A stretch of 64,000 nt of DNA. Source: Apoda limacodes (taxonomy: Eukaryota; Arthropoda; Insecta; Lepidoptera; Limacodidae). Shown here one piece after another: positions 12,072 through 24,089 of this stretch. The DNA is taken from assembly GCA_946406115.1 (NCBI GenBank), contig OX291562.1, positions 4,928,001 through 4,992,000 on the forward strand, given 5' to 3'. The notes beneath the pieces were generated by a model. The model saw nothing but the letters and a program-made list of their open reading frames with translations, did not search any database and was not told where the DNA came from. A program made the translations under genes and the position numbers. The stretch's first letter is position 1; every line of letters begins with the position of its first letter.

Positions 12072-12285
12072 ATGTCAGTCCGCACGGGCGTAGCGAGGTA
12101 CAGGGAGGGGGGAGCAGTTCCCCCCCCCCCCCCCCTTAGGTGCCCATAACCTGAAGGAATTTGCTCAAAATGAACATGTTCACTATATTAAAATGACATT
12201 TTCTATCAGGTGTGCCCCCCCTCCTAGCCAAGCCTGCCCCCCCCCCCCCCCCAATCGAAAAGCTAGCTACGCCCATGTCAGTCCG
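12072..12285. mobile_element. Short inverted-terminus element with G/C homopolymer runs and 11-bp target duplication
   Basis: ATGTCAGTCCG flanks the insert at 12072-12082 and 12275-12285. The 192-bp insert (12083-12274) begins CACGGGCGTAGCGAGG and ends CTAGCTACGCCC, so its termini are roughly inverted. It contains a G-rich run and two long C-runs (12120-12136 and about 12237-12252). No coding capacity is seen. The exact duplication indicates a recent insertion. Confidence 0.65.
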
Positions 12286-12706
12286 AAAAAGTAAATTATG
12301 AATGTATACCTATGTTCTGTACCTTAACTATGTAATTTATATGGCGGTTGTGTGTTTTCTAAGCTTAGCATGAGTTCCTTACGTATTCTAATCTACCGAA
12401 ACTAAGCTAACTAAAACAAATAGTCATTTGTAAAACATAGGTAATACAGGTAGGTACTTATAACATTTGCGTATTCTCTGTTTTGCAGTTGTTTGTGGCG
12501 CTGACACTACGGTAGCTTTGTAAGTACATGCATGTTATTATAATAGAAAACACCCAACAACAAAAAATTTGTACAAAACAATTGAACATTGCCATCGTTA
12601 CCTACATGTCGACATCAAAATCAGTTTGCAATCTAGCTAAAGATCCTAAAGCTACTGATATACTATAGCGAATAGATACTTCGGACATCATCTCGAATGA
12701 TAATAG

Positions 12707-12839
12707 GCATCGGGTGATAATAAAGGTACGGCTAAACTTCTGAATGTAGATGGAAAACCGGTACTGAAAGCCCTTAGAACACTGGTAGATTACAGCATTA
12801 GGGCAGATCCGTACACTGTCGCGCTGTGCAGAAAGTTAG
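12707..12839 (+). CDS. Orphan exon-like reading frame, unknown product
   Basis: A 133-nt segment, more GC-rich than its surroundings, reads one clean frame including LLNVDGKPVLKALRTLVDYS and RADPYTVALCRKL. It ends at a good donor match (TTAG then GTGAGT at 12840). A possible acceptor AG precedes 12707 but has no pyrimidine tract. I do not recognise the protein. It could be an internal exon of a gene whose other exons are lost or unrecognised, a pseudogene scrap, or part of an unknown element. Confidence 0.3.
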
Positions 12840-13525
12840 GTGAGTCCTTTATCTGGCAGTGGTCGTATGTAGATTGGTATGATGATGATTATTCTAATGT
12901 GATATCATTGATCAATAGTTATACCTATTGATAAGTAGGTATATGGCTGTTTTGTTGCTGTTATGATGGCATTCAAGGACCTTATGAGCGGCTTGGAAAT
13001 TCTGACATTCGAGTGGCCACTCGTGGCCTAAGCTTCCTTGTTCGAGGAGAGGCCTATTCCCCGCAGTAGAGCGTACAGTAGCTAAGGCACGTACACATTT
13101 AAGTAGCTAAAACATTTCACTAAAATTATCATCGCAAATGCAAACCCCGCAAAAACAAACTGGATACGCGGGTAGATACCTATAATTAAGACTAAAGAGC
13201 ATATTATTTGTAAAATAACAGCAAAAATATTAGTTTTGTAATGGATTGACGCAGTGGGGCGTAGGTAAAATGGCTGAGGCATATATAATGTTCCGTCCCG
13301 TCCGTGGTTTATGAGGAAAAAACTCTGGGAACCTCTGCTCTATACTAATTATTCACGTTGCTGCAAGTAGGTTTTAATAGCTTTGTGGGTATGGTAAACC
13401 CAGTAACCGCAAACACTCGTTCGCTTGGAGTATAACTACATTCATAATTGCCTTTACTTATATGAAATATATGCATATGAAATAATTTTGTTCTCCCTCT
13501 AACATTCATCAAATCATCCGCAGTT
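12840..13525. other. No recognised feature
   Basis: AT-rich unique-looking sequence; short frames only. Confidence 0.4.
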
Positions 13526-13559
13526 TATGCATCAATGTACTTCCGGCAATCTAGGCGTA

Positions 13560-14540
13560 CAAGATCATTATCTACAATACCACCATCTTCTGCAATACTC
13601 CAGCAATAATTCTGAGGAAGTTGCGGCTGACATTGGAGCTGATGGTCCACCTACAGATACAAAAATTTCAGTTGATGAAGGTCCAGAAACGAAGCCTATG
13701 GACGCTTGTGACACCTGGGGCAAAAATTGCGCGTTGCCGACCCTACAAAAATCTAAAAACTTCTTTCTTGAAGAACCCCATACGAGGGAGCTCATTCCAC
13801 AACCCAAGCGTTCGCGGGAGGAAGTTTCTCTTAATCCGCACTGTACGTGACTTTAGGTTCTATGGTGTGAGGATCTATTCCCTGCCGATGGCGAGCGGTG
13901 CGATAGTTGAAAGTAGGCGTGGACAACATTTTAAACAATTCCTTAGAACACAACGCATTATGCAAGCAGGGAGGCAAAATCTCCCCTCTGACTTAAGGGT
14001 TCGATAGGGCTTGCGAGTTGGGATCATCGCCAATTCTTACAGCCTGTTGTTGAACCGAGTCAAACGGTCCAAGATGGTATCCGGGTGCACCCGCCCAGAG
14101 ATGGCAACAGTACTGCATATGGGGCCTCCATAGGTGAAGTACTGCTTCGCTCTGCTGAGTACCTACACCTAGTTTTTCGGACGCCAGCTTCTTCACCTTG
14201 ACTCGAAAATGATCCCGGAACTAAACATCGCTAGAGGTGTCAACACCTAGGTTTTCATGCTCTTGGAGATGGTGAGGGGTGTGTTTTGGAATTGTGGGAT
14301 CTCAGTGAATGGGCTTTTTTTGGCTGTTAACGCGCAGAATTGTGTCTCCGTAGGGTTTAATCGGACCAAGTTTTTTCTTCCCCAGTCAGAGACCTTGGAC
14401 AGAGTGGTCTTGATTTGAGACAAAAGTTTTACACGCTTTTCCTCCACAGCAGAACGAGGGATGTTTGCACGGCCCGTGTAATAAGCGTCTCCAGAACTGC
14501 CATCTGCATAGCAATGTATGTTGTTGATGGACAATATGTC
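13560..14540 (-). mobile_element. Decayed Jockey-like LINE, RT C-terminal half and 3' end
   Basis: The minus strand carries consecutive RT thumb fragments in shifting frames. About 14534-14247 encodes IHCYADGSSGDAYYTGRANI (the YADD box decayed to YADG), then KTTLSKVSDWGRKNLVRLNP. About 14196-13993 encodes LWRPHMQYCCHLWAGAPG and FDSVQQQAVRI. 14000-13560 is the C-terminus and 3' UTR. Several frameshifts and stops make it inactive. The 3' tail is shared with the copies at 10478, 20285, 40352, 47085 and 61640. Confidence 0.75.
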
Positions 14541-14579
14541 ATTGATACGCAGGAAAACGGTGTCGTTGAAGTTGAAGTC

Positions 14580-14860
14580 GGTGGTTTACGTCCCAAGTGG
14601 CGGAGGTTCAAACCCCGGGCGGCGTGTAGCAATGAGTCTTTTCTTAATTTCTAATGTACACTGAGTTATTTATTCACACCACTGGCTTTTCGGTGAAGGA
14701 AAAAATCGTGAGGAAACCTGCATACGTCAAAAAAAAAAGACGTATGTGAATCCACAATCCGCACTGGGCCCGCGTGTGGACTATGACCCGAATCACCCTC
14801 GCTTATGAGGGTAGGCCGTGCCCCAACAGTGGGGACGTATGAAGGCTGGCGAGACGCAGG
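14580..14860 (+). mobile_element. tRNA-derived SINE (GGAGGTTCAAACCCC family)
   Basis: A B-box-like GAGGTTCAAACCCCGGG is followed by a body (CTGGCTTTTCGGTGAAGG, GACGTATGTGAATCCACAAT, TAGGCCGTGCCCCAACAGTG) shared with 25475-25745 and, for its last third, with 55520-55590. The 5' part with the A box is unclear. Confidence 0.65.
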
Positions 14861-15660
14861 AAAAACAACGTAGGAGACAGCACAGAGCATTAATGTCGAT
14901 GCTAGCAGAGCAACTACAGTCACTTATGAGTTTAGTGTGCAACTACTTTTGTGCTTACGCCGAAATCACGCCGGCCTAAGGCGCCGTCGGTGTTATGATT
15001 TTTGTCGGCGGCGTGCGCCACGCCGATCAGCGCACACGCCTAATAATCTACCACTTTTGAGTAAATAACAAGTATTTTTGTTCCTGGGAGACGTGCTTAG
15101 ACCGGGGTCTAAATACGCCAGACATACATTATTTTATGTTAGATTTTTTTGTTTTTTTTTGCCATCTCATTATTTTGGTCTTGTAAATTTTAGTGTAGGA
15201 CTATAGTCGGGGATAGGACAGACCGACAAAGGCCTCGTCCGTGCCTCACTTAACGGTATTTACGGTACGGTCCTTCTTATCTCGATTGTTGTAATAAACA
15301 AAACAAATAATATACCTACATACATTACATAGGTAAGTAGGTACCATATGATATCTTGGTAAGTAGGCTACAGAACATGTTATTCATGAATAGCGAAAAT
15401 CCTGTGTAGTAAATTTCGTGAGATTATCCGTGTAATATAAAAGGTACCTAACAGATTCGTTTTTCGCACAAAAAATGAAACATAAAATCCTTGGGGACTT
15501 TGAGATGTTGCGGCTTGCTTTAACACTTGTGATTTATTTCTAAATGATAAGCTTATAAAATGTGAGAAGCCATTTTTTGTGCACCTTATAAAGAACGATT
15601 TTGTTTAAGATAATAAAAAAAAATATAAGAAGAATAAAAGTAGGTACATTGTGTATTAAG
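14861..15660. other. No recognised gene
   Basis: Contains a GC-richer patch at about 14950-15040 (GGCGGCGTGCGCCACGCCGA, locally self-complementary) and otherwise AT-rich sequence. Confidence 0.4.
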
Positions 15661-15664
15661 GTTG

Positions 15665-15945
15665 GTAAGAAAAATTGGCCAAGTGCGAGTCGGACTCGCG
15701 CACGAAGGGTTCCGTACCATTATCTACAAAAACGAGCAAAAAATTCACGTATATTGTATGGGAGCCCCCTTAAATATTTATTGTTTTCTGGTTTTTAGTA
15801 TTTGTTGTTATAGCGGCAACAGAAATACATCTGTGAAAATTCCAACTGTCTAACTATAACGGTTCATGAGATACAGCCTGCTGACAGACGGACGGACGGA
15901 CAGCGAAGCCTTAGTAATAGGGTTCCTAATTACTTTTCTAATTTT
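15665..15945 (+). repeat. Dispersed repeat, GGGTTCCGTACC family
   Basis: Starts with GGCCAAGTGCGAGTCGGACT and CGCACGAAGGGTTCCGTACC, and ends with GACAGACGGACGGACGGACA and TAGTAATAGGGTTCC. Relatives lie at 48163, 49490, 52943, 57320, 62970 and 63490. No ORF of its own; a non-autonomous element of uncertain class. Confidence 0.6.
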
Positions 15946-16194
15946 CTAATTTCTATAAACAAGCGCTTTGCCTTAAGAAAAGTAAAATTTACAAACTTTG
16001 CCTTCACGTATTGACTCTGTTTACGAGTAGTGTATAAAAAGATATTGACCTATTGTTTTATCGTTTAATAAAACTAACTGTACCTACGTTAAGGCTTTTT
16101 GTCAATATCTATAATATTAATAATAATATACTTTACTGCACATAATATAACTGAAACAATAGTTACTTACCTACATAAAAAAATCAAATATATA

Positions 16195-16390
16195 GGTATA
16201 TATAAAAATTACGTGTTACGTTGTTTGTCCGCGATGGAGTCCTAAACTACTGAACCGTTTTTGATCAAACTTCGTAACTATCTGATATTTGATCCAACTT
16301 CAAAGATAGGATAGTTTTTATCTCGATCTGTTAAGTGCGAGCCGCACTCGGGCACTTTAGGTAAAAACCAACTTTCGCCGGGTTTCAAAG
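16195..16390 (+). repeat. Dispersed repeat, degenerate copy of the CTAATATTATAAATG family
   Basis: Carries the family's central text (CCTAAACTACTGAACCGTTTTTGATC) found also at 18565, 44130, 49130 and 58498. Confidence 0.45.
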
Positions 16391-16494
16391 GGACGGCAAC
16401 GGAACAACAAAATATTTATATATGAACTAATACGTATACATACATAGAATTTACATGCAGATTCATATAGGGAAAAATAATCAATAATATTATC

Positions 16495-16940
16495 CAGAGG
16501 TAATGTGCTCCACAATCTGATTGCTTAAACAGTAAATGAGTTATTATACATTTGTGTATAGTGCGTTGGAGTTTTTAACAAAAGGTTTGTAGAATCACGT
16601 AGAAAAGGAGAACCAATGAAATTAAAACATTCTTATAAATAGGATGGTGTTTTTGGATTGAACAGAACATTATAAAGAAGTAATAGGACATGAGTATTCC
16701 GGCGAAGACGAATTGAAGACACTTGTAGCTTTGCTCGGAATTTGGATATGTGATCATACTTTCGCAGAGCAAATATAAATCTTATGCATACATTGTGAAG
16801 ACAATCAAGTTTATCAAGCTGGTCCTCGGTAAGATCAAGATAGCTAGCATCTGTATTATCGAGAATAGGAAGAAGTAGTGATTGAGAAAGTGTTATTTTA
16901 GTGGAGATGGGTAGGAAGTTACGTAATCTACCCAATGATT
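16495..16940 (-). mobile_element. CR1-like LINE fragment, RT C-terminus
   Basis: The minus strand reads LSQSLLLPILDNTDASYLDL, LDCLHNVCIRFIFALRKYDH and RLRRNTHVLLLLYNVLFNPK, the post-catalytic region of a LINE RT. The plus-strand copy at 26640-27460 is the same family. Frameshifted and truncated. Confidence 0.7.
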
Positions 16941-18285
16941 ACGCAGCAACAAATATTTTTGTGCTAACTTCTTTAACAAGTGGGAGAACATGATGTGGCC
17001 CAGTTAGATTAACGCCGCGCAGCCATAAATGTAACAAAACACTGCACTATGTCGCCGGCTGGTAGATTGGTGAGCTTATGTGGAGAATTAAAAAGGCTTT
17101 TAAACACATCATGTGAGTTCCCAGTTTGGCGGCTCATAAAAAGTAGGTACCTTTTTATGCTACTGCCTGAAAAATATGTAAAAGATCCCTTAAGTTATTA
17201 TAACACCAAATAATATCTTATAGGCACCTAGGTACTATAAAGTATCTAATTTTAGGTATCTGTACCAAAATAGTACCTGCCTACCAACGCAACAGAAAAA
17301 TATGAAAACATATCTCGGCTAGACAGCCGAGTCTAGCCGGAGTTCGTCTGCTGTCTACTATTGTAATCTCCCACCCTTCAAATTATATCGACTTGACTTC
17401 AGTGCTTAACCAATTAACCATAATGTAATGCACAAATGCACAAGCTGTCATGTCTGTCATGGGATTTGTTAGGCCTACCGTGCACTTCGGTAAAATACCG
17501 TCCGTTTTAAGGGTACCGTACCGAAGTGTCGAAACGGGTCTTTGTTTTGCTGTCCGTCAACTGTCTCCCAGGTTTTACAGCCAACGGTTGCAGCTACAGT
17601 CGCTACAGTCTTCAAATATTTACAGTATAAGCATCTAGTTGACCCAAAGCCAAACAAATTGTCAAAAAATAATTTCAAATATTTTTAAAGGGGCTCAGAA
17701 ACAGCTAAAGGGGCCGTGAAAAACCCTAACTACCCTTTTGACTTACCCCAGCGAGTGCGGTATCGTTGTTTAGAGCTCGTTGAATAGATAAATACTGTAT
17801 TTTTTTGTTTACTAAATATAAAAAAACAAAGGAATGAGAAGCCACCAATATCGCCTTTTTTCACAAAATTTTGTATCGAAGAATTATTGAACTTGAAATT
17901 TGGATGATAATACCTATTAATAATGAATGAATAGGTAGCTATTTTTTATTTATATAATAATTCTGATTCGTTACGTAAATTGTAGGCAGGAGGTACTCAA
18001 TATTTAAGTCAATACATAAGAAAACCTATTGGAAAAGTAAATTAGTATCAAACGCTTGACTTAATTATAGGTACATACACTGTGACATTTGTGACTCGTT
18101 TCATGACGTGGGCGACGCATACAGATGAGTCTACTTTTTGCTTTCGAACGCTGTAATTTGGTACAATGCTGACTTTTTGTCTCCTTCTGTCAGGCCATCG
18201 ATATGTGTGAGGCTCGACTGAGTTTGAGTGGGCGGAATGGCAGTAGATAATAAAGAATAGCACTCAATTTGGTTGAACTACTTTA
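16941..18285. other. No recognised gene
   Basis: AT-rich sequence. It contains a 10-bp perfect stem (CACTTCGGTA / TACCGAAGTG, about 17483-17528) and short frames without recognisable products. Confidence 0.4.
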
Positions 18286-18289
18286 CTAT

Positions 18290-18346
18290 TGGGTGACGTC
18301 ACTAATTAGTGTTGGGTGACGTTAGTAAAGTGTCGATGACGTTACA
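18290..18346. promoter_or_regulatory. Cluster of three TGACGT (CRE-like) motifs
   Basis: GTGACGTCAC, GTGACGTTAG and ATGACGTTAC occur within about 55 bp. No gene start is visible nearby, so a function is not supported beyond the motif cluster. Confidence 0.2.
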
Positions 18347-18564
18347 TAACACTGATGTTTTATTTATTGTTAATGTCTTTCTATATTCTGTACCCTTCAT
18401 GATTTACCCTAATTGGATTTCTATGTTGATGTACCATGAGAACGTTTCTACTTAACATTATATAAGAACTTCGATTTTATATACTTAGTTAAGAAGGTAA
18501 AATGCGGAATCGAACTTTGTAAAGGAATTCGTTTATTATTAGATATGAATATGACTACCAATCC

Positions 18565-18840
18565 TACTAATATTATTAACGCGAAAGTTTGTAAGTGTGG
18601 ATGTTTGTTACTCAATAACGCTTCAGCCACTGGACGGATCGGGATAAACCTTGGCACACCTATAGATTAGGTCCTGGAATAACACATAGGCTACTTTTTA
18701 TCCCGAAAAATTCAAAAGTTCTCGTGTGAATAACTAAAACCGAGCTTAAACAAACTATAGCTATAGCTACAGCTTGATATAGCAAACTTCATTTAGGGCA
18801 GGCGGAGCCGCTGGCAAAGTCTAGTAAGTAATAAAAACGC
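18565..18840 (+). repeat. Dispersed repeat, CTAATATTATAAATG family
   Basis: Begins with CCTACTAATATTATTAACGC and ends GGCGGAGCCGCTGGCAAAGT. It is colinear with 58498-58890, including CTGGAATAACACATAGGCTA. A very abundant lepidopteran-type non-autonomous repeat. Confidence 0.65.
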
Positions 18841-19204
18841 CACTCCCGAATGGGGAAACTAAACGTTCTAGTTTTCGGACAACCATATACTTTAGTCCAG
18901 CCCTATCGACTAGGAGTTTATTTGTTACCTTAATTCAGAAATTTATACAAACTTTGCTAAGTTAATGCATAAATAAATATGTATTCAAAAATAGTTAAGT
19001 GCGAGTCGGAATTGCACACCGTGCAACATTTACATATTTACGAACGTAAACAAAAAGTTTGCCGTAAGCGTGCCTGAACAAGCCTGACGTTGATTAATTT
19101 TAAAAATCGTTTCCACAAAAAAAAATTAAACTATTTCTCTTATTGGCGCTGATACGGTGATGACTAAAAGAAGGTAATGGCTCAAGCCTGTCTCAATGTA
19201 TTAC
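18841..19204. other. No recognised gene
   Basis: AT-rich; includes a small scrap (AAGTGCGAGTCGGAATTGCA near 18998) of the GGGTTCCGTACC repeat family. Confidence 0.35.
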
Positions 19205-19470
19205 CTACTAGCTTCTGCCAGCGGCTTCGCCCGAGCTAAATTTCGTTATCGGCGTATAGGTTCTTACGGCAGCTCCTTAATTATAGAAAAAAAAACAAAC
19301 TATCAAATATTTCCTCCTTAATGGCATAATACATTCGTGTCTGTGAAACCATCGAAATATCCAACCCAATCTGTTAGGCCGTTTAGAAGTTATGTGAAAA
19401 AGATAAGTACCTATACGGAAGGACAATTCTTACTAACCGTTGTCCCATTCAAATTAGTAAATGATAGGAA
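19205..19470 (-). repeat. Dispersed repeat, CTAATATTATAAATG family, reverse copy
   Basis: Starts ACTAGCTTCTGCCAGCGGCT, the reverse of the family's 3' end, and runs through AACCCAATCTGTTAGGCCGT, complementary in layout to 49130-49475. Confidence 0.55.
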
Positions 19471-20284
19471 ATTTTTTTTATAAATAATATTTAATATAGA
19501 TAAAAGTTTAAGAATTGAACCCTCTGACTCAACTATGTGTATATAACGGGTCCGGAAACTTTGTGGCACTTTACGGGGTACCTATGAGAGAGGTTATGTC
19601 TTCGTAATAGTTTTTTTACAGTTTCGGCTAGTATTGTTTTATTCCTGCCGGCAAACTAAATTTGATGCATGCCATTTAAAGTTTTGAACCTAGTCCAATC
19701 GTGTATGAAGAGTGGCCATTATCCTTTCTTTACTTGACTTGCAACAAAAGAGAAAACCATTTACTCCTAATTGGTTATACGTTCCCCTTATTTGTACATA
19801 ATAAACATATTAAGTCAATCTACTTTTCCATTATCTTCGACATTTGCTTCATTTAATGGTATCGCTTTATCACAAAACCTAAGTCTATAAACCAAAGGTT
19901 TTATATTACTTTTATGAACTGTATATATTTAATGGCAAATTGAGAAATATCATAAACGCAATCTGTATGGCGCTTAATTTTATTATGTCTTTTAAAATTA
20001 GGTACCTACAACTGAGGAGCTCGTGCTTCGTTTACCTATCGTTTCCAATAGAAAAATGTAAGGGGGCGATTTTAGCCAATGACCTTGGGTAAGTATAAAT
20101 TTTGTCCGCGGTTATCTCGCGTTTGGGCTGAACCGATTTTGATGCGGTTTTTAGAAAAATATTTGACAACAAATGGATACCTATGGTCCTATGGTCATTA
20201 GGTCACGATATTTTAATAGGATCCTGAAGAAATCAAGGGAATTCTTGAAATTTTTATACACACTTGAAGCAGTTTTGGTTAATT
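19471..20284. other. No recognised gene
   Basis: AT-rich sequence with no supported feature. Confidence 0.35.
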
Positions 20285-20640
20285 TTGTATACCATTAAGG
20301 TGACAAACAAGTTTGCGGTCCGCCTGGTGGTAATCGGTCACCGCAGCCCATGAACGCTTGCAATACCTGAGACATCCCTCGCGCGTTGCCGACCCTTCAA
20401 AAATCTAATAACTTCTTCCTTGAAGAACCTCATACTGTAGTCCTCAGCGAAAACCTCTGCAGGGAGCTAATTTCGCAACCTAAGCGCTTGCCAACCAACG
20501 TGATTATTTAGGTTCCAAGGATGAATTCCTTGCCGATGGCGAGCGGTGCGATGGTAGTACTTCCGTGGGCATAATTTCGAACATTTTCTCACAACGCATC
20601 CCGTTCTACAGGAAAAAATAAATAGTTAATATTCAAGTTT
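20285..20640 (-). mobile_element. 5'-truncated LINE 3' end (KGRQR family)
   Basis: Minus-strand copy of the LINE tail described at 13560-14540. It includes the 3' UTR part GGTCACCGCAGCCCATGAAC and the RT C-terminal stretch. No clear T-run remains at its end. Confidence 0.6.
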
Positions 20641-21739
20641 ACACTTCTGTCGGCACTCCCGGAGTGCAACCCGTTCTCAAAAAAACTTCTTTGTGATGGG
20701 TAAAAAATGATAAACTCGCGCAGGCTGATAGAAAATTCGCCACGTCATAAAAATTCGCAAGACGGAAACCATAATGCTTAGCCATAATAAGATGATTGGC
20801 AAAATAAAAAGATTAATTTTGAAGTTAAAACTTTTTTGTGATGAGTAAAAAATGTTAAACTCTATAGGACGAATAAAAAGTAAAAGGAAATTAGGTTGAT
20901 GAAAAGATGAAAGTGCGGATTACACATGTTTAAATGTTTTATCCAGGTTGTATGTTTTCACTTCAACCCGTTTTTTTTATTTGACAGTTACTGTCTGTTA
21001 TAATTATACTATAGATTTAATGGGGCAATAAAAACAACTGTAAATTGGAAAAAATTAATGGGAGCTATATTTAGTCTCACGGCTACTTCAAAAAGACGAA
21101 TTCACTTCTGAAAACGATAGATACGTCGCTTATTAATTTTAATTATGATTTAAAAATGGGAGCAGTGGCATCGTTGTAAGATCACAGCCGTAACATTCAT
21201 TTTATATATTGAGCAACTTTAACTCGAGATTTATATTTTTTTAATAGTAATTTGACACTGACTACTAGGAAAGTTATTTAGGCTATTTGAAACCGTTTTT
21301 TTTTTAAAAATTTGATTTGAATTTAATTATTTTGTGAACATGACTGAACATTATCGAGATAGGAGTGCAAAAAGAACTTACAAAATGCAACTATCGCTGA
21401 ACGTTTGCTGGAGTCCATTTTGGTCTACTTCTGAAGGTAATCCTAGATAAGCATCCAGCTTCTACCGGCCTCCATATATACTGCCGCCTAGTTATTGGGG
21501 AATCTGTCACGCCGAAAAGATTTTTTGTTATTTTTGTGGAAATTCCTATTATGAAGTTAAAATATGTAAATAAATAGCTATATATGCAATATGCATAATA
21601 TGTGATATTTAAATTGTTGTTGGTATAGTCCTCTGTCTGGCCGCATACAAAATACAAACAAATGTCATAACAACCAAATAACAACATAGGCATAGATACC
21701 TATAGAATTGAACGTAGCGAAAAAATCTGATGTCTATGG
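20641..21739. other. No recognised gene
   Basis: AT-rich sequence. A short frame near 21391-21520 reads SPITRRQYIWRPVEAGCL on the minus strand; it looks repeat-derived but I cannot name it. Confidence 0.3.
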
Positions 21740-22090
21740 CTAGAATAAATTGTACTCTAACGTAACGCGAATCTGAAAACGTACTGAACGTATCTTTGAA
21801 AGTGAATGTGTTAAAGACATCAGTTTACCGAAGTTTGCTTTTCGATACACGGTCTCAACTCTAAGACACGTCTGGTTCATCGGCTGTCGGTCCTTAGGCA
21901 GATGTGACCAGCCCATTACCACTTTAGCTTGCTCATTCTGTGCGCTATGTCGTTGACTTTAGTTCTCTTAGAGAAACTGCAACCATGTTTCTTGTTCCAT
22001 CTCGCGGACAGCAACTTTAAGCTTCTGGACTAATCCTATGTATGTGTCTACGTTTTAACAGCGTCAGGTCACGACATATAGAAGGCACTA
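21740..22090 (-). mobile_element. RTE-like LINE fragment, post-RT C-terminus
   Basis: Minus-strand frames contain MGWSHLPKDRQPMNQTCLRV, a decayed form of the WAGH-type motif that closes RTE-like endonuclease/RT proteins, preceded by a degenerate segment of the same region. Stops and shifts throughout. Confidence 0.5.
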
Positions 22091-23265
22091 GCCAAACATT
22101 TTGTCTTAAGACTCTGCGGTACAGCAGTATGTGCTAAATACTGCCGACCTAGCTGGATCCTCTAATGGCTTTGAAGGCTTATTTCTTGAAGTTGGATTGT
22201 CTGACCATAATCCTGCACCACTTCTGTTCGCGAATGCTCTACTAGAGGATATCTTCAAATCAATGGACTAGACTGCGCGTGAGTAGGTACATCACCGGTT
22301 CACCGACGATATCGTACATCCACAGAAGTAATCGCGCGCCCACTCACAAACCACCCCTATACACGTGAAAGGTTGCAGTGCTGGCGGCACCATTTACCAG
22401 TATCGGAGTGAAGGCGTACCAACACGATGCAAGATCCTAAATCTTATACTCACAAACTGCCTCTCTATACGTGAAAGGTTGGACGATAGTGTAGTATCAA
22501 CATAAAACCCATAAAGCGACCCCCTCTGGCTACGCCATTTGATTTGTCTGAACCGATCAGGGTTGATAACATTAACCGTGGATTAAGATCGAAATTAATT
22601 TTGTGGAAAACTTTCGGAATGAAAATGAAATGCCCAGATTGGGCTCTTATCATAATCATAAAAGGAAAAGGTTGAAAAGGTTGCTATAACAGTTTATCTT
22701 ATGCGTTTCGAACACCTATAACCATAAAAATATATTGGCTTTGGCAGCGTTCCGTCCAAGCCTTAAATCTATATTAGTAACACGGTACACAATGATTTCT
22801 TTACTAGCTTGTACCCGCGGCGTTTTTGTTATATTTCATCCATGCAGCGGTCCTCCGATGTGACGCGAAGAAACAGTACCCCAGTTTCACTTGCAAAAAT
22901 GTTATTTCTTAGGAATTCTTGTTCGGAAAAAAAGAATTTTATGTGCTATCACTGTGCTAAAAAGCCACTTGGTAGCTTTGGTGCACCATCTCCTTGCGGT
23001 ATCACCCGCGAAAAAACTGATTCCTGTGGAAACTCCAGATTAGGACAAAAATGTTCTTATGTCCTTTTTCATCCCTCTGGCTATTACAATGTACCTTATC
23101 AAAAAATGTAAATGAAGGTAATGCAATTCCCCTGGTATCGCCCTCTTGGTTAAAAACTAACCCTGTGCCTAAAACAAAGGTTATCCAATTCCCATAGTAT
23201 CTAGATCCTAATATGTCCTATTATGTAGCGTGTCAGATCCTAACACATCCCTTTATGTAGCGTGT
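22091..23265. other. Decayed repeat-rich stretch without a gene
   Basis: Two diverged segments share CACGTGAAAGGTTG / TACGTGAAAGGTTG near 22365 and 22460. 22800-23110 has a repeat-like 100-codon frame starting near an ACTAGCTTGTACCCGCGGCG motif, probably an old reverse copy of the CTAATATTATAAATG family. Confidence 0.35.
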
Positions 23266-23269
23266 CCGA

Positions 23270-23600
23270 TCTTACATACATACATAAACTGTCTTTTGTT
23301 TATATTAGATAATTTTTTATGTTGTGCTTGTGCTTTATATTTTATGTTTTTTATGTTTGTAATGGAAAGTGTCCTTTTATGATAGGGAGGGCATTTTCCA
23401 ATATTTTAATTGGACGCTGCAAGAGAAAGGGAGAAAAGAAATGCCCTTGCTGAGTTTCTTGCCGGTTCTTCTCAGTACAAGGTCTCCCGCCCTGTAGACT
23501 TACGAACCGATGGCGTAGTGACATTCATAAGTGCTCAATTATTGTAGCCTAAACTGAATAAATTATATTGAATTTTGAATTTGAATTTAATATATCCCAA
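23270..23600 (+). mobile_element. LINE 3' UTR/tail (TGAGTTTCTTGCCGG family)
   Basis: Contains TGCTGAGTTTCTTGCCGGTT and TACGAACCGATGGCGTAGTG, then an A/T-rich tail of TTTGAATTTGAATTT. The reverse copy is at 53212-53616 and shorter relatives are at 56460 and 51680. Only the 3' end survives. Confidence 0.65.
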
Positions 23601-24089
23601 TAGAAACATAAATGTCAAAAAGAGTAGAACACCAAGTGTCATGATAGCAAGACTTACTTCAAAACAGCTATGCCCCCCAAATTAGTGTAGTGTCCAATAT
23701 AATAGGGTTCAAACAAATGGTCAATCAATATTAATATATTTTTTTTCAAATCTAGATCCGCGACTGTTTTACAAATCTCTTTACTAAGAATAATAATTAA
23801 AGTTAACACATATATACAGCAAATAAACAGTCTGCCCGAAAGCTAATCCTATTAAACACCTCCAATAAATCGCTGGCTAAATTACTTTCCACTCACTTTT
23901 CGGACCCTTTTCACAGAGTTATTATCCAATGAAATCGATTTCAGTTGGAGTTAAAGTTCACCATCGTTAAAATAATTGAGTAACTCTTTTAATTGTTGAA
24001 ATGTAACGTCAAAGGCTTAATTAATTAATAATTACCTACGTTCAAAATAATTTGCGATTTGTATTTTTTTATTAACTTTATTAAAAACT
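23601..24089. other. No recognised feature
   Basis: AT-rich; nothing supported. Confidence 0.35.
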
